Assembly (NCBI GenBank): GCA_933228895.1
Contig: OW121848.1
Span: 84,649,470 to 84,713,469, forward strand
Direction of reading: 5' to 3'
DNA: 64,000 bases
From: Platycnemis pennipes
Taxonomy: Eukaryota > Arthropoda > Insecta > Odonata > Platycnemididae
Shown: piece by piece, positions 27,263-40,245 of the stretch
Numbering within the stretch: position 1 is the stretch's first letter
Layout: each line of letters starts with the position of its first letter
The notes under the pieces: generated by a model
What the model was told of the DNA's origin: nothing
Databases searched by the model: none
What the model saw: the letters and a program-made list of their open reading frames with translations, nothing else
Translations under genes and position numbers: made by a program

Positions 27263-27270
27263 GTTTAGGA

Positions 27271-30239
27271 CATCGGTCAGCAGACGGGAAGGCTAATTTT
27301 ATGCTCCTTACATTGGGAGTAGACGAAATCTGACGCTGGATTTCTCTCCTACCTCTCAATCTACCTCCTCCCTAAATTCCCACCAGCCGCGCTCGAAACC
27401 TACCCCACTGGTGTTCATAATCTGAGTTATCGGTCACATTCTCATAAGGCTAGCGTCATAACCGACAACTTCCAACACCATCTTGCCGCTGTCTACCACC
27501 ATCGTCACCTTTGCATTTACTGCACTGCTATTTTATCGTAAACATTTGGAAAGTTACAATTTCCGGCATGTTGGGGATTTAAAGACGTGTTCTTGTAGGG
27601 TGTCCGTTTGAACTTCGGAAAGACTCGCAAAATTATAGAATCAGTATCATTATGTCACTAGTACATTCCTTCCTCCACTACAAAACCAGGGGAAGAGAGA
27701 GTCTAGTAAGAGCCGAAAGATGGTAGACAAGAGAATATAACGAGGCAAAATTTCTAGCCCTCTTAGAAGGTATTTGGGTGCACATAAATTTCACCGAAGA
27801 TTTTTTTCAGGACTCTTTTGCGTTTAATTTTACGGGAATGCAGAAGAGGCCAGTGTGCAGGTGCACTTTCTGAGGAGCCGCGAACGACAGCGAAGATCAT
27901 CTCCATCATTGAGGACGGTTGAGTCATCAGTTGGAGGCGGGAATTTTCCAGAAAACGGAGGGAAGGACATATAGACCACCAGAATGGGCATTACCCTACT
28001 CTTAATGAAAGACGCCATGGTGTTATCTTGGCATCCAATGGATGGTGTACTGGGCTTGAAGTACTCTTCTCATGGCACTCTATTAAGGGCCTGTAGTCAG
28101 CTAAACACTTCTTCCGCAGGCGGTAAAGGAATTCAGGCCGTCAGGGTAAGAAATCAGTATTCCAAAGCCATAATAAACCGATCTCTAGTCATCTTAAAAT
28201 ATCATTTAGAACGTCGATGGACAAAACGTAAACATGGGGGAGAAAAATGGGTGATTTTAATATATTTTTATCAGATAAAAACAAATGATGTACTAAAGAG
28301 GCCATACCGATTCATTTTACGCACGTCTGCCTTTCCCAAATTCCTTTTATATCTAAAGTATGATTATTAAAGCATGATTATAATGATCTAACACAAGCAA
28401 TCAACAATACTTCTATACTGCGAAGAGAATATGCGCTTTCAACGTACTTCATGACAGCTCCGGGCACCGAACAATTAGATAAAATGTGTCCGATCATATC
28501 ACATTATCACAGAATTTATCTCCAAGTCACTCATACATTTTGTTAATATTTAAGGTTAATGTGAAGAACATGAAGACTAATTTCTTCGATTACTCAACCA
28601 GTCTCTTCAGCCAAATGATAATCATCTGTGTGTGAAAGACTGAGTGATACAATGGACAAACAATGAATGGAGGTCATTGCTTTCTTATAAATAATGCTGC
28701 CTATACGGCAGTAAAATTTTCAGACATTTATTCGATGCCACCATTTCACAATATCGTACTCGAAAACACCTCCGAGCATATATTATAATGAATGAAGTCA
28801 TAATTAATCAGCCAAGAAAGTTACTGACGCTTCCAAAGCGTCGGAAATTTTCAAATATTGATGGATCCTCATGCACTAACTGCAAAGTAATTTAGATTCC
28901 CCGACACGAATTGCGAGTACTGCTTACCTAGTTTAACATTTTCAAGAACCACTTTATCCCAACTGCATTCAAGAATGTAAATCATTCTGGAACTCTCCTC
29001 GGTTGCACGTATTTAATTCAAACCTAGAGATTAAATTCAAAAGGTCCATGATTCGTGTGTGTTTGCATTGACTCTAAGTCGGGCAATAGATAACATCAAC
29101 CATTAATCCAAACCTAGACATTAAATTCAAAGGGTCCATGATTCGTGTGTATTTGCATTGACTCTGGGTCGGGCAATAGATAACATCAACCATTTTGGTT
29201 CACACGGAAGTGTGAAGTCAGACCTTCAAGTGCCATCAAATATTCGCGGGTCACCTTGTAAAGCCAAATGACAGGAGATAAGAAAAACGGAAACACCAGC
29301 AACAATGAGAAATGCGAATAGCACTGTAGGGAGCAGCTTCAAATTTGCGCTCTCGTATTTGCTATTGTTCCGTTTAAATTGTAAAACGTAAAGATGGTCG
29401 CGGATCTCGACAGAATGCGTTAAAGGCTTGCTCGTGCGGCAGCCCAGGGGTGTCATTTTTTAGTAGAGGCTGCGAGTACCTGGGGACCCTTTTTCCTATT
29501 CCCCAGGGTGTCATAAATCCATCCCGGCTACTAAGCTGTTCAAATAAAACCAGGACTGTATGAGATTTATTCAGCACTTGGTAACAGTGCGTCTCTCTTT
29601 CGCAATGCCGAGAAAAAAAACTCCTATGTAGCTGTGAATTCACAAATCCTTAGGTAAATTCCCTTAATACGCAAACTCACCATAAGCTGATTCGCCCCCG
29701 TTTGGAAAGAGTCTTCGCTTTGATGTAGTTGTTTGAACGTCTGGGGCTAAGTTATTTTTTCCCCGAACCAGCGACGAACGGCAGAGTCGACTATACAAAA
29801 CGTCCATCACCATTGCGCCACAGAGGGACACCCTCACGCACACTCATTTCATTAGGCAAATGTAAATACGCAGAATTCAAAGCGAGTAATCACATAAGGA
29901 AACTGTGATTTGTCAAACATCTCTGGCTCTGACTGCTTTTTAGAGACCGGTATTGTCTTGACAACTTCTAGTACCTCAAAATTACTATGCTCTTACGCGT
30001 TCAGACAATATTTTTAATCAAACAATTTTCAAGTATAGAGTTGACCAAGACAGCAACACACATTCTCATCGATTGCATAAGCCCTTAGTTTGTGAATACT
30101 TGAAGAAACTAGGAATTCTGGCTCTGGAAAACTGAGTGCCTGGAACTACGTGCCTGAGTATATATAGGTTCAGAAGGCCGGTGTTGGAATACTTAATATA
30201 AGTAATCCAGAAACTTATCTGTAAGCATTTGCACTCGTG
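27271..30239. other. No recognised gene; diverged SINE family 1 piece at about 27980-28160
   Basis: Around 27980-28160 the order CTACTCTTAATGAAAG, GCCATGGTGTT, GGATGGTGTACTGGGCTTGAAG follows the family 1 SINE body loosely. A two-copy tandem duplication at 29011-29194 is listed separately. The rest shows no gene. Confidence 0.35.
29011..29194. repeat. Two-copy 90-bp tandem duplication
   Basis: The segment starting near AAACCTAGAGATTAAATTC (29020) repeats 90 bp later starting near AAACCTAGACATTAAATTC (29110). The two copies differ at only a few positions over about 85 bp, so the duplication is fairly recent. Confidence 0.85.
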
Positions 30240-30439
30240 GAGCGGCACACATATGATATGTCTGAGTTCATCGATAAGTTTCTTGTAGAGCTAAAAACTG
30301 GATCGAGCTCAATGGTAAATGTTTACAAAAAGTTTGCTGCTATTCAGCAAACACATTTGATGATTTTGAGAAGGAAGAAATGGTGCCAGAAAAAAATTGA
30401 GGCTTCGAAGGCATCTATAGTCTTCAGGGATTTCTAAAG

Positions 30440-30690
30440 ATGATGCAGTGTCGTGGTCCGCTTTGAATATGCTGCAGTTCATTGTTGAAATGGATTTTCA
30501 AGAGTCGTTACTAAAGATTGCGAAGCCCTAAAACTATTTTTGACTATATGTGTATCTGTCTCTTCATGTGAAAGAAGTTTTTCTAAACTTAATTAAAAGC
30601 TATCTTCACTCAACAATGAACAAATCCCACCAGACAGTAAATCAGTTTGCAGAGATAAAAGCTCGCGAGAAAAAAATTTAATTCTTACTA
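30440..30690 (+). pseudogene. hAT transposase C-terminal (dimerisation domain) relic
   Basis: In one frame near 30523-30590 the translation reads KLFLTICVSVSSCERSFSKL. This is the hallmark of the hAT C-terminal dimerisation domain (LF.T..VS.ASCERSFS.L). A single-base shift then leads to LIKSYLHSTMNK, the expected continuation (LIK.YLRSTM). Upstream, FIVEMDFQESL fits the linker before the domain. A frameshift and stops show it is dead. A 66-codon frame at 30237-30437 may be part of the same relic but is not recognisable. No ends were identified. Confidence 0.7.
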
Positions 30691-31611
30691 CTGTAATATT
30701 AAAATCTTTAACTTTTAGGTTTGATTTTTATTGTAAATAAAATAATTCTGTGAAATAACAACTCTTCATTTCATATCTCTTAAATACCATTTCCGATGTA
30801 ATAGCATGCTAACGTGAATTTCCTACGGCTATAAGCCGGTACTGGTACTTGCATCAACGTTATTAAAAGAGTGTTAGGATGCATTTAACCTACTATTCTG
30901 TGACCTATACTAGTCTATCATTTGCAAACTCTACAACCTGGCACAAGTAGTACATCGGAAGAGGATAATTATTTAGTAAATAGGTTTAAGAAGAACCCGG
31001 TGTCAACAATAGTATACTAACTTTCGCTGAGAGAATCATGTAGGGAAGAGAACGCCAACAAAAGATTCGCTACCGCCCTAAGGTATGCTATTCCTCTCAA
31101 CACGAGTAGCACATTAAAATTCCACCGTCCCCAACCGAAATCCTTTCAATAAAATACTCGATGTAGCTCGCTCTTTAATCAGGATCGTAATACCTCATGC
31201 CAGCAGTGCAATATTTATCAATTCTGAAAGCTATCTCCACTCAAACGAATTAATGGACGATTTTGGATAGTGAAGTCAATGAACGCTTTCTGCAATTAAT
31301 TCTATTTTGATCAGTAATTAAAAAAACTGACGCAAGTTTTGTACCTGTAAATAAATTTTAGCAACAAAATTTTGACGAGCAATACCTGTTTTAATAACAT
31401 ATCCATACAGACTGAAAAATTAAATAGCAATAGCCCTACGTATCTGAGATTAAACATAATTCCATATGATATTTATAATATATCTCGAGGTGGCAAAATG
31501 TTTTCATTTCCTTTTATTATCTGTTTGCTTAGAAAAAAAATATTTCAAATGTATACTAAATTTAAAAAATTATAGACAGTTTTCATATCGCTGGGTACCG
31601 AATCTTATCTT
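30691..31611. other. No recognised gene
   Basis: AT-rich spacer. A 67-codon frame at 31372-31575 has no recognisable features and a composition matching its surroundings. Confidence 0.4.
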
Positions 31612-31740
31612 CTGTCAGGTTGATAACGCGCCGACCTGGTGACTTAAACGTACCTGGTTCGAATCCCACATTGGACATAGGGGTTGTCTTAAAATAAATT
31701 TAAAAAATGAGACAGGTTAGGTTAGATTAAACGATAAACA
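31612..31740 (+). repeat. tRNA-like SINE, family 2
   Basis: GTCAGGTTGATAACGCGCC resembles an A-box arm, and GGTTCGAATCCC at about 31657 is a perfect B box. The following GACATAGGGGTTGTCTTAAA parallels the segment after the B box at 16740-16780. The two copies define a second SINE family in this window. Confidence 0.5.
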
Positions 31741-34700
31741 TAGGCAGATAAAACGTAGTGCCATAAATGTAAACCCTATTGCTAATATTCTCAACAATAA
31801 AAGCAGCTAAACGTTCAACTATCGATAAATAGTTTCACCAATAATAAATTAATCAATCAACACACATCACGAAAGGTTGATTAGTATGTTACCTCTCATA
31901 CACGGTCAAGAAATATGGTTTGACTATTTCCAACGAATCGCAATTGGATAGTTTGTGAGGATGGAGTGCGTTAAATGGCGCACGCCTTTGCGCTCAGTTA
32001 TAGGTGGGTTCTACTCCAACTCATCAAAAATAACATTCGGATTGTTCACTGAGTGAACTAGTGTTCGTGTGAATACTTACTCGTCGCACTAATTCCGTAT
32101 ACCCGGTGATTTAATGAGAAACCGGTTAGCAGACCTTAAAGGATTAGCATCCGCTAAAAGCTCTTCCTTCGGCGATCTCGACTCGCAAAATCGTTTCTTT
32201 TGTTTCCCGAACCATTGGAAACACAACGTGCGCACAGTCTTCGATTTCTGTCACTGCAAATACCGTCGACTCAATGCTGGCAGCGCGCCCCGAGCGAATC
32301 TCTCCTCGGCTGGAGAGATAGATAGATACCTCCTCCTTAAGATCAACAACCTGGGTCGGGAGGGGGAAGTGAACGCATCCCGCGGAGGACGATGAGCAGA
32401 TGCCCTTTTCACATCCCCGCCGACAGAAGCGAGGGCGGGTGAGGAAGATTTCGCAGGCGGTCACCCCCTCGGCGAGGTAGCACTTTCGGCGAACCGAGAT
32501 TGGGTGGCGCTGCCGAATGACTGACTGTATGAGCCATTTACTAATCACGTCCCCGTCCGAGACGACATCAGATCCACTCTGCGACCTATCCCCTCCGCCC
32601 ACACGCCTGGAGAACACGCCCGATTCGCGTAAGGATGAAAGGTCTAAATTCGAGTGACATGGATTCGTGGAGGACCCCTGAAACTGCGCACGTGAACCCT
32701 TTTCAACTTTATTTCTCCCTCTCGAGGACGGGTCTCAGATCGCCGACGGCAATGTTCGTCGCGACGCGCACGACGTCTCGGCGATGGCATCATCCTCGAG
32801 CGACGGGTACACTCAGGGAGGAGTCGCTCGGACGTCGACGAAGTCCTCACCTCCAGCCAAGTGTAATCAAACCTCCAGGGAGGGTGCGGCGAAAACAGTC
32901 GGCGGAGGTGCGTGCTCCGACTGGGAGGGAATGGATGAGGAATGGGCGGGTAGGAATTATCGAGGGGACGTCGGAGGGCGTCCGGCACTCCCACCTCAAT
33001 AATTTACGCTTCGTCCGACTCAAAAATAGTCTCCGCGCCGCCGGGCAGGGAGACTGCCGTTATCGGTGCGTTGAGGTACGGTTGGTGCAAAGGCGGAATC
33101 AATGCCTCCAGTCCTTTCGGGGCCCACACTCCAATACGCAACGAATCAACCCATTTACGAAGTAGCCGAGACATGTTTTCATTCATCATTTTAAACCCGT
33201 TTTCCCTCTCCTCCTCCACGCGGAACGGCGTAGGCAACACAACACTGCCACGAAGGACTTCTCGGAAGCTCGGATTTTTTTACGACTCTCCTGCTCCTGC
33301 CGAAATCATTTCCGTACATGTTGCGCTAGAATCCCGTGACTTGCCCTCCCTCGTCTTCTCCCTCTTGACTCCCTCCCTCTCGCGAGCACGCGCTCTCCGA
33401 AACGCATACACACTCGAATGTTTTGCTCCAGACCACAGTCGTAGCATGATTAGGCCTGGCACGTTTCACGGATACTGCGAGCGAAAAGCGAAGTTTTAGT
33501 TCCACCTATTTCCGTCTAATATACGTACCAATGTCGATTCACCCGAACTCCATTTATCTAACAGTTATGATGGTAAGAAATGGATGGTAGATGGTTGGTA
33601 TGTGTTTAGTTAACCAAAATTCATTTACTGGAACGAGGTCAGAGATTTTTACGCATTGATTATGGATTGAACTGCAATTTAAAACCCTCTGCTCGAACGT
33701 TGGCTATGAGCAAGGATGTGGGTCATTCACCCATGTCGTACAATTTTCGCCCATTTCAGGGAGAGCGAGTTTCCTTTCCTTTCTTAACATCGCCAACAGT
33801 ATCCCCATTAGCTACAGCATAAAAAATACTCAGCTTCAGTCCAACCCTATAAATTTGGGATTACCACCCGGAAATAGAATTCAGTCGGAAGTCTTCTAGT
33901 AGCAACTTCCGGTTATTAGTCAAACGCACATATACCACACCACTATCAACGCAAGATGGATGAAAATTATTGACATTGTCTACCCACTTTTGCAATTCAC
34001 AAGGAAATGAACAGATGTAATAGGCCGAAATAATACCAGTCCCCTAGTGTTTTTAAAGGAAACTCTTGTTTTTATTTTCTGGTATGAGAGAAGCGACTGG
34101 GCCTATTAATTTGAAGGATTGCTAAAGTAGCTTCCCCTTCACCCTAATTTTCCATTTCGATTTCAGCTTCTCCTGCCTCCTCTCTGCGCTGCAAGGGTAT
34201 GCCGGGATAAGAATGGCGAGAGGACGTAACGGCATCACATCGCAGGGTACGTGGCAGCCTCACCCACCAATAGTTAGCAGGCCTCCGTTAGTCTCTTCCA
34301 TTGGAAGCCGATGCGAGGGTGTCCCTGACAAGCTCTCGAATCACTTGAAGCTTGAATTCTGAGTGCACGCTCCCGCACCATCGGCCTCCTTCCACAGCAG
34401 TTCCCAGCGTGTATACCACCATCACTGGGACCTCTGCTATGGGAGGGAGATTGGTCGAATCTGGGAGACTTTGGTAGAGCCAGCAGTCTAAAAATTCGAT
34501 AGCTGTGTGATTTTTTTGATATATCTAAGGACATGAGGATTCCCAAATGTCAAACTTTTATTTCTGTTCGCATTGTGTCCCTTACCAGCTTCATTTCTAA
34601 CGAATAATTCTCTGAATATCAATAAAAAGAGGTGAAATTCGTTCCAAAATTTAACGAACGTCACGATCCATTCTTATGGGATATTGTGCAGTGGCGCAAT

Positions 34701-37212
34701 TAAAGTATAAAAATAATATTCATAATTTGAATGATATAGGCAATAGGATAAAATCTAACATACCTTGATCGTCAATCAATAGGTAATTTGAGAATACGAA
34801 CGTGGAAGTACTTTGGACGGTGTGGGAGAGAATAAATTGCTGAAGGAAATTAGGAGACAGAGTTAGGTTTGATGGTTTTGATTAGGTGGATGGAAGAAAT
34901 TCCAATGAATTCCCATAGGTCGTAACAGACTCAAGAACCCTAGGAAAGTGAGAAAAGGAAGAGAATTTGTACGGCGTGCAGAGAGGTAAGAACTGCGTGT
35001 ATCCGAAAAGAGAAATAGTGTAGGGGATATTCAAGGGAAGGGGAAGGCATGTAAAGCAAAATATAAAAATCAATCAAAATCCAACCTAACTGGTAAAACA
35101 TCAAACATTAATGCATTGTTAAGGATATTTTACGGAAGTCCACCATGGGCCATCACACACCAATCTCTTTACCACTTATGATTCTGAGTTCAGTGGATGG
35201 CTACCACTCTAACAAGAAGCGTATACATTCCATAAAAATAATTTCCATTTCACACACTTATGCTGAACTTCATGATCAAACAAAATGCCGCCTTATGGCA
35301 TTTCATAATCATACATGGCTCTGCTAACGATGATTTATCTCTACAAGAATCTTTTTCTTTTCAATTTTGAAACTACATTCTAAAACGATAACTCGTCGAA
35401 ATCTCTCACGAAAGTCGCAAGAAGTCAATTAGCCTTTAGGTAAAGCTCGGCCTTCAATTTTCCTTCTACCAAATATCATTGAAGACCTATCAATAAATAG
35501 ACCAGTATAATAAATAAACCAGTGCTTCCCACTTTTCCCAGATAGCATAACTTCTGTAGCTTAACAACACACGGAGATATTTAGATAAAATGACCATGTG
35601 GTTCAAACAAGAGAAGAAAAGTATTTCTCCCAAAGCATCACCGCACCGCGCAAAAAAGATCCAAACCTCAGATAAACCACAAACACAACCACAACACAGG
35701 TAAATAAAATTACAGTTATTTGAAAGGGGATTCCAGCTTCGCACATCTTTTACTCTTCGTGGAAAGAGTTGGAAAGCCAGCGCCCGGGGAAAGTGAAGTA
35801 GCCATTCGATGCAATCGGACCAAGGAGAAACCAAGGACACAAAACCAATAGTTTTTTCTCATATTCACCGAAGAGTTTGCCGTTTATATCCCAACCAAGT
35901 GGGATTCGATATCAATTCCAAATGTGCCTCTGATTATCCTCGATGAGGACGAGGGATAGTGGGACCCTTTTCCAACGTGAGACCTCCGGGGATTGGGATT
36001 CCAGTAGAGTGTACTCCTGGAAGGATGAGTGTTGGCACATCGACCGTAGTATAGGACTACGAATCCTCTCGGAACTTGATATCCACATACCACCTTCGGC
36101 ACATTCCGCAATACAAATGCTTGCGCCATACTGCCCTTTATCTTCCTCATCACTACCGGGCATTTTCAAACGCTAACTTCCAAAAGACTTATCCGAACCG
36201 ATGAGAAGGATGGCAAAAAAAATCTTGTCAGAAAAACATACTTTTCACTAGTTCAACTAGTCTTTCTTCCTTCTCCGGATCATCACTAACGTTTCCGCGC
36301 CCCCTAAGTCCTATACGTAAATATATTCCTGCAGAAATCAGGACTCACCCAGAAGCCCTCCTGTAAAGACTGCGGACGGACATCGCACCGGGCAGGAGCC
36401 GATGAAGACCTCCAAGGGCACTTGTTCAGCAGATCCGAAGACAGCCGCGGTTTTCGTGACGGCTGCTTTGGTGCACGGGAAGAGGAAACTTACTCGGAGG
36501 TTGAGGAGAAGGAAGCTCATCGCCTCAGCCTCCTTACGAGGGTAGTTTTTTTCCGGTGGGGGCTGGGGCCAGAAGAGGGAAACAAGGGGATTTTCTCGGG
36601 AGGGAGGCAGGGTTCCTGAGACACCACCGTTTTAGGGAGGAGGGAATGCAGCGGGGCCGACCGCGGCAGTGACGGGGCCAAACGATCTAGTCCTCCGCGC
36701 TCCAAGTGTCAGCTGCGATTCGGACGAAGAACTGTCTGGGGCGGATTCGCGCGCATACTACAAGCGGGAGCTACGCCAGCGCCGCCCGACGGTAGAACTG
36801 GGAAATACATCGCCTCCAAGCATGAGTGAATTTTTTAAATCAAGCCAGAGCGCCAGGTTGATTCCGATCACTTGCGCTCACCGACAAAACATCGATTCGA
36901 AATACAAGCACAACGAATCATCGTGACTTTTACGGTGAAGGAGGGCTTATAGGGCATTAGCTTTTATATATCTAAATTTTTTGATCACACACTGAAGCGG
37001 TTAAGCTTTGGGTGATTTTTGAGGAAACCAAACTGAAGGCATGGAGTTATCAGTCTGAAAACTGTAAATAAGAGGTAATATTTATTTATCTGTAGGTTGT
37101 ACCAATTCTCAATTAAATAGGCAAGTTTTAATATCTTATAGTTGCAACGATTTTAGGACATACATAAAGGCTTTGCAATTATTTAAACCTAAACCCTTTT
37201 ACTAAGAAGCCA
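31741..37212. other. No recognised gene; CpG islands at about 32100-33480 and 36350-36920
   Basis: 32100-33480 is the densest CpG region in the window, with frequent TCG, CGA and GCG words, and long open frames on both strands. None shows a recognisable domain, so I do not call a gene. 36350-36920 is a second, shorter GC-rich block. Both are candidates for promoters or first exons of genes I cannot identify. The remaining sequence is ordinary spacer. Confidence 0.4.
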
Positions 37213-37382
37213 CCCTGCGGAAAATTTCCAGTTAAAACGAGATGAATCAAGTTGGACTTTATATCGGATCAACTTGCATTTACGAGTTCTGAACTCGTAA
37301 CAACTGTTTCCAACTCGGTTACCCCGTGAACTTACACTACCCGCAGCTCAATGACACCTCCAACGAACTTCAATTAAGTGGA

Positions 37383-37999
37383 TTCAACTCGTTCCTTCTC
37401 GTACTCGTTTCATCTCGTCGGCGAGGTAACTTGTGTTAACTTGATTCAACTTGTTCCTTCTCGTACTCGTTTCATCTCGTCGGCGAGGTAACTTGTGTTA
37501 ACTTGATTCAACTTGTTCCTTCTCGTACTCGTTTCATCTGCTTTCATCTCGTCGGCGAGGTTAGTCGTGTTAACTTGATTCAACTCTTTCCTTCTCGTAC
37601 TCGTTTCATCTGCTTTCATCTCGTCGGCGAGGTAAGTGGTGTTAACTTGATTCAACTCGTTTCTTCTCATACTCGTTTCATCTCGTCGGCGAGGAAAGTT
37701 GTACCAACTTGATTCAACTCGTTCCTTCCCGTACTCGTTTCATCTGCTTTTATCTCGTCGGCCAGGTACTCGTGTTAACTTGAATCAACTCGTTCCTTCT
37801 CGTACTCGTTTTCATCTTCTTTCATCTCGTCGGCGAGGTAATTCGTGTTAACTTGTTTCTACTCGTTCCTTCTCGTACTCGTTTTCATCTTCTTTCGTCT
37901 CGTCAGCGAGGTAATTCGTGTCAACTTGTTTCAACTCGTTCCTTCTGTTACTCGTTTCATCTGCTTTCATCTTTTCGGGGAGGTAACTCGTTTTAATTG
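37383..37999. repeat. Minisatellite, nine units of about 62 or 72 bp
   Basis: The unit contains TTCAACTCGTTCCTTCTCG, TACTCGTTTCATC, TCGTCGGCGAGGTAA and GTGTTAACTTGA. Some units carry an extra TGCTTTCATC (10 bp), giving two length classes: short, short, long, long, short, long, long, long, long from left to right. Open frames on the minus strand through this array are a by-product of the repetition. Confidence 0.9.
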
Positions 38000-39989
38000 G
38001 ACCATAGGTTGATAACTTTAAATGAAATATTTTCAGCGTTAATGAGTTCATTTGTTTGATATTGAGCAAATATGGTCAAAAGGCAGACCACCCCTACAGC
38101 ACACGAAGTTTTGGTATAATCGGCGAAATTTGGCGTACTCGGGACATACAGACTAGTATGCCGGTATAAGTACCTATAGGTACCGGCATAGCATAGCAAA
38201 TTACTTAATTCTTATTGTCCAGTTTTTTCATTTATGATTTGTACGTCAATATATTGATAATAGTTCATATCTACAAGCCAATCGGCATTAAACTTGACCA
38301 AAGCTTGTTGCTGACTTTGTTGACATACATACAGGTTCTGATAATTTGTAGTCCCATGTAGAAATTGAAACTTCCTCCTGTTAATACACCAAGATATGGC
38401 CATTCTGTAATTCATCATTACATTATTGGTTTAAATAATTCATGAATATTAATGATGTTTATTATCTAGTTTTTTTGTTTGCTTGGCTCAAGTTTTCGAA
38501 AATCAACAACATGAAACCGGATGTTTACAAAAACTAAGCCCTCCCACCACCTACTACTTAAGCATTTGATAGCTTGAAATTCATTCATATAATAGTACGA
38601 GTGAATAAATATGGAAATAAAGCAGAAAATAAGTATTGATATAATTTCAAAATGAGAATAAACGGTTAAAAAGTTATAATTCTGAGTACTTAACAACCCT
38701 CTTTCGAATTAAGATGCTAACTTCACTCCGAATGCAGTGCGTGAAAACGCTCCATCTTGGATTATTGTCTTAAGGTTATTTCGCTATCACCGAAATGTTT
38801 CCTTTCCGTTGAGCATCATATCGTGAAGTATTGGTTGCTACTGCATGTAGAGCGGAAAGCAATCTCATATGGTTAAAATAGTTAATTTATAAAAGGCCAG
38901 TGATCTGTGGTCACGTTGAAGATATTCAATACCATGCCTTGTGCGGACCGTGAAAAGGAAGTTTGTTAGCCTTCGTTCCAGGATTAAATTAGAAAGAAAA
39001 CTACGACGAAGTGAAAGGAACGGATAAATTTTGTGATGTGAAAATCCTCATTCTAGGAGGTATGTTTTGAACTGAAAACTGATAATATGTGTTTATATAA
39101 TGTTGAACAGAGAATGTTCGCTCACGGCATCACTGAAAATATGCATATTTCTCTTGGGAATTGTTTGCTTAATAGTTCCGTTGTTTTTTGTAGAAGAGAG
39201 TATTGTCACTAATACTTCTCGCAAGGTTCCGGGACTACGGACGAGTTTTTATGGCGTTGTTATCATCGTGCATCGTAGTACGGAAGACAAGGGTGAGTTT
39301 ATTTGTTTAGTTAACTTTCATAGGTGTGCTTTGTATATTTATACACATTTATGCTTTTTGTGCCATGTCCTGACGGAAGGTCGTTGAATTGAAAAGAGTG
39401 GCTGTAAATTAATTGAAATTAACTATTAATAGTTCTTTCCTGCTTTTAATAATAAATAGAAAGTTTGTTGTTATTGCAATATTTATGTCTTCTTATCGTG
39501 CTGCTTTCAGGTACCTTTTTGTGTAGGAGCTAAGGAGAAGATTAAAAGCCAAAGAATGTATTTCTGAGTAACAGTGTCACCAGTGGATGCAAGATAAACG
39601 TTGATTCCTATTGGAAATGTGTAATTAATGACTGATAATAAATGTAGAGGTAAATAGATTCAAAAGTGTTTAAATTATTCACCCTCTTCTTGTTGTGTGA
39701 CTGTCGTAATAAATGTTATTCGGAGTTATATTAGGAACGAGTGTATTTTAAAATTATCCAGAACGATTTCCAGAATGGAGTGAAAACAAAGGTAAATGTT
39801 TCGATCCTAATTTTGTGTAAATACTAGTCTAGCTTTTATCTGTAGTGACCTTGTCGCAAAGAGTGCTGTGACTGATTAGAATCGCGGTTCATTTTGTAGA
39901 GATGGCTAACGTATTTTCCTGATCTCTTTGAAATGTGGAGCTAAATAATTAGCATGGTTGAACCTACGGTTTAGTACGCGGTGTAATAA

Positions 39990-40245
39990 GTCACGTCGGT
40001 CCAGTTAATACGATATGACACTACTTTCTTCTCTTTAATCCAATTAATACGATAAAAAACGAGTTGCCTCTCTTCAAGATGCATCCACTTAATACGATAT
40101 GAAACGAGTTGCCTCTCTTCAAGATCGATCAAGTTAGTACGATATGAAACGAGTTGCCGCTCTTCAAGATGCATCCACTTAATACGATATGAAACGAGTT
40201 GCCTCTCTTCAAGATGAATCAAGTTAATACGATGTGAAACGGACA
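39990..40245. repeat. Minisatellite, about five to six units of 45 bp
   Basis: The unit contains AATACGATATGAAACGAGTT, GCCTCTCTTCAAGAT and a variable 10-bp end. That end alternates between a GCATCCACTT class and a ..ATCAAGTT class, so there is a 90-bp higher-order pattern. The AACGAGTTG core matches the complement of the left array. Confidence 0.88.

Noticed and set aside
16690..31740. tRNA genes at the B-box sites near 16730, 22150 and 31655
   Set aside because: No full cloverleaf could be drawn, and the sequences recur with conserved non-tRNA bodies, so they are SINE heads.
32144..33499. Overlapping open frames of 100-176 codons on both strands
   Set aside because: No recognisable domains, and overlapping frames on both strands are expected in a GC-rich island; kept only as a CpG block.
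37446..38069. Repeated peptide frames on the minus strand (RRNELNQVNTT-like)
   Set aside because: They come from translating the minisatellite. The 62-bp units are not a multiple of three, so no long repeat protein is encoded.
37383..40245. Possible CRISPR-like array
   Set aside because: Units are contiguous tandem repeats without unique spacers, in an animal genome.
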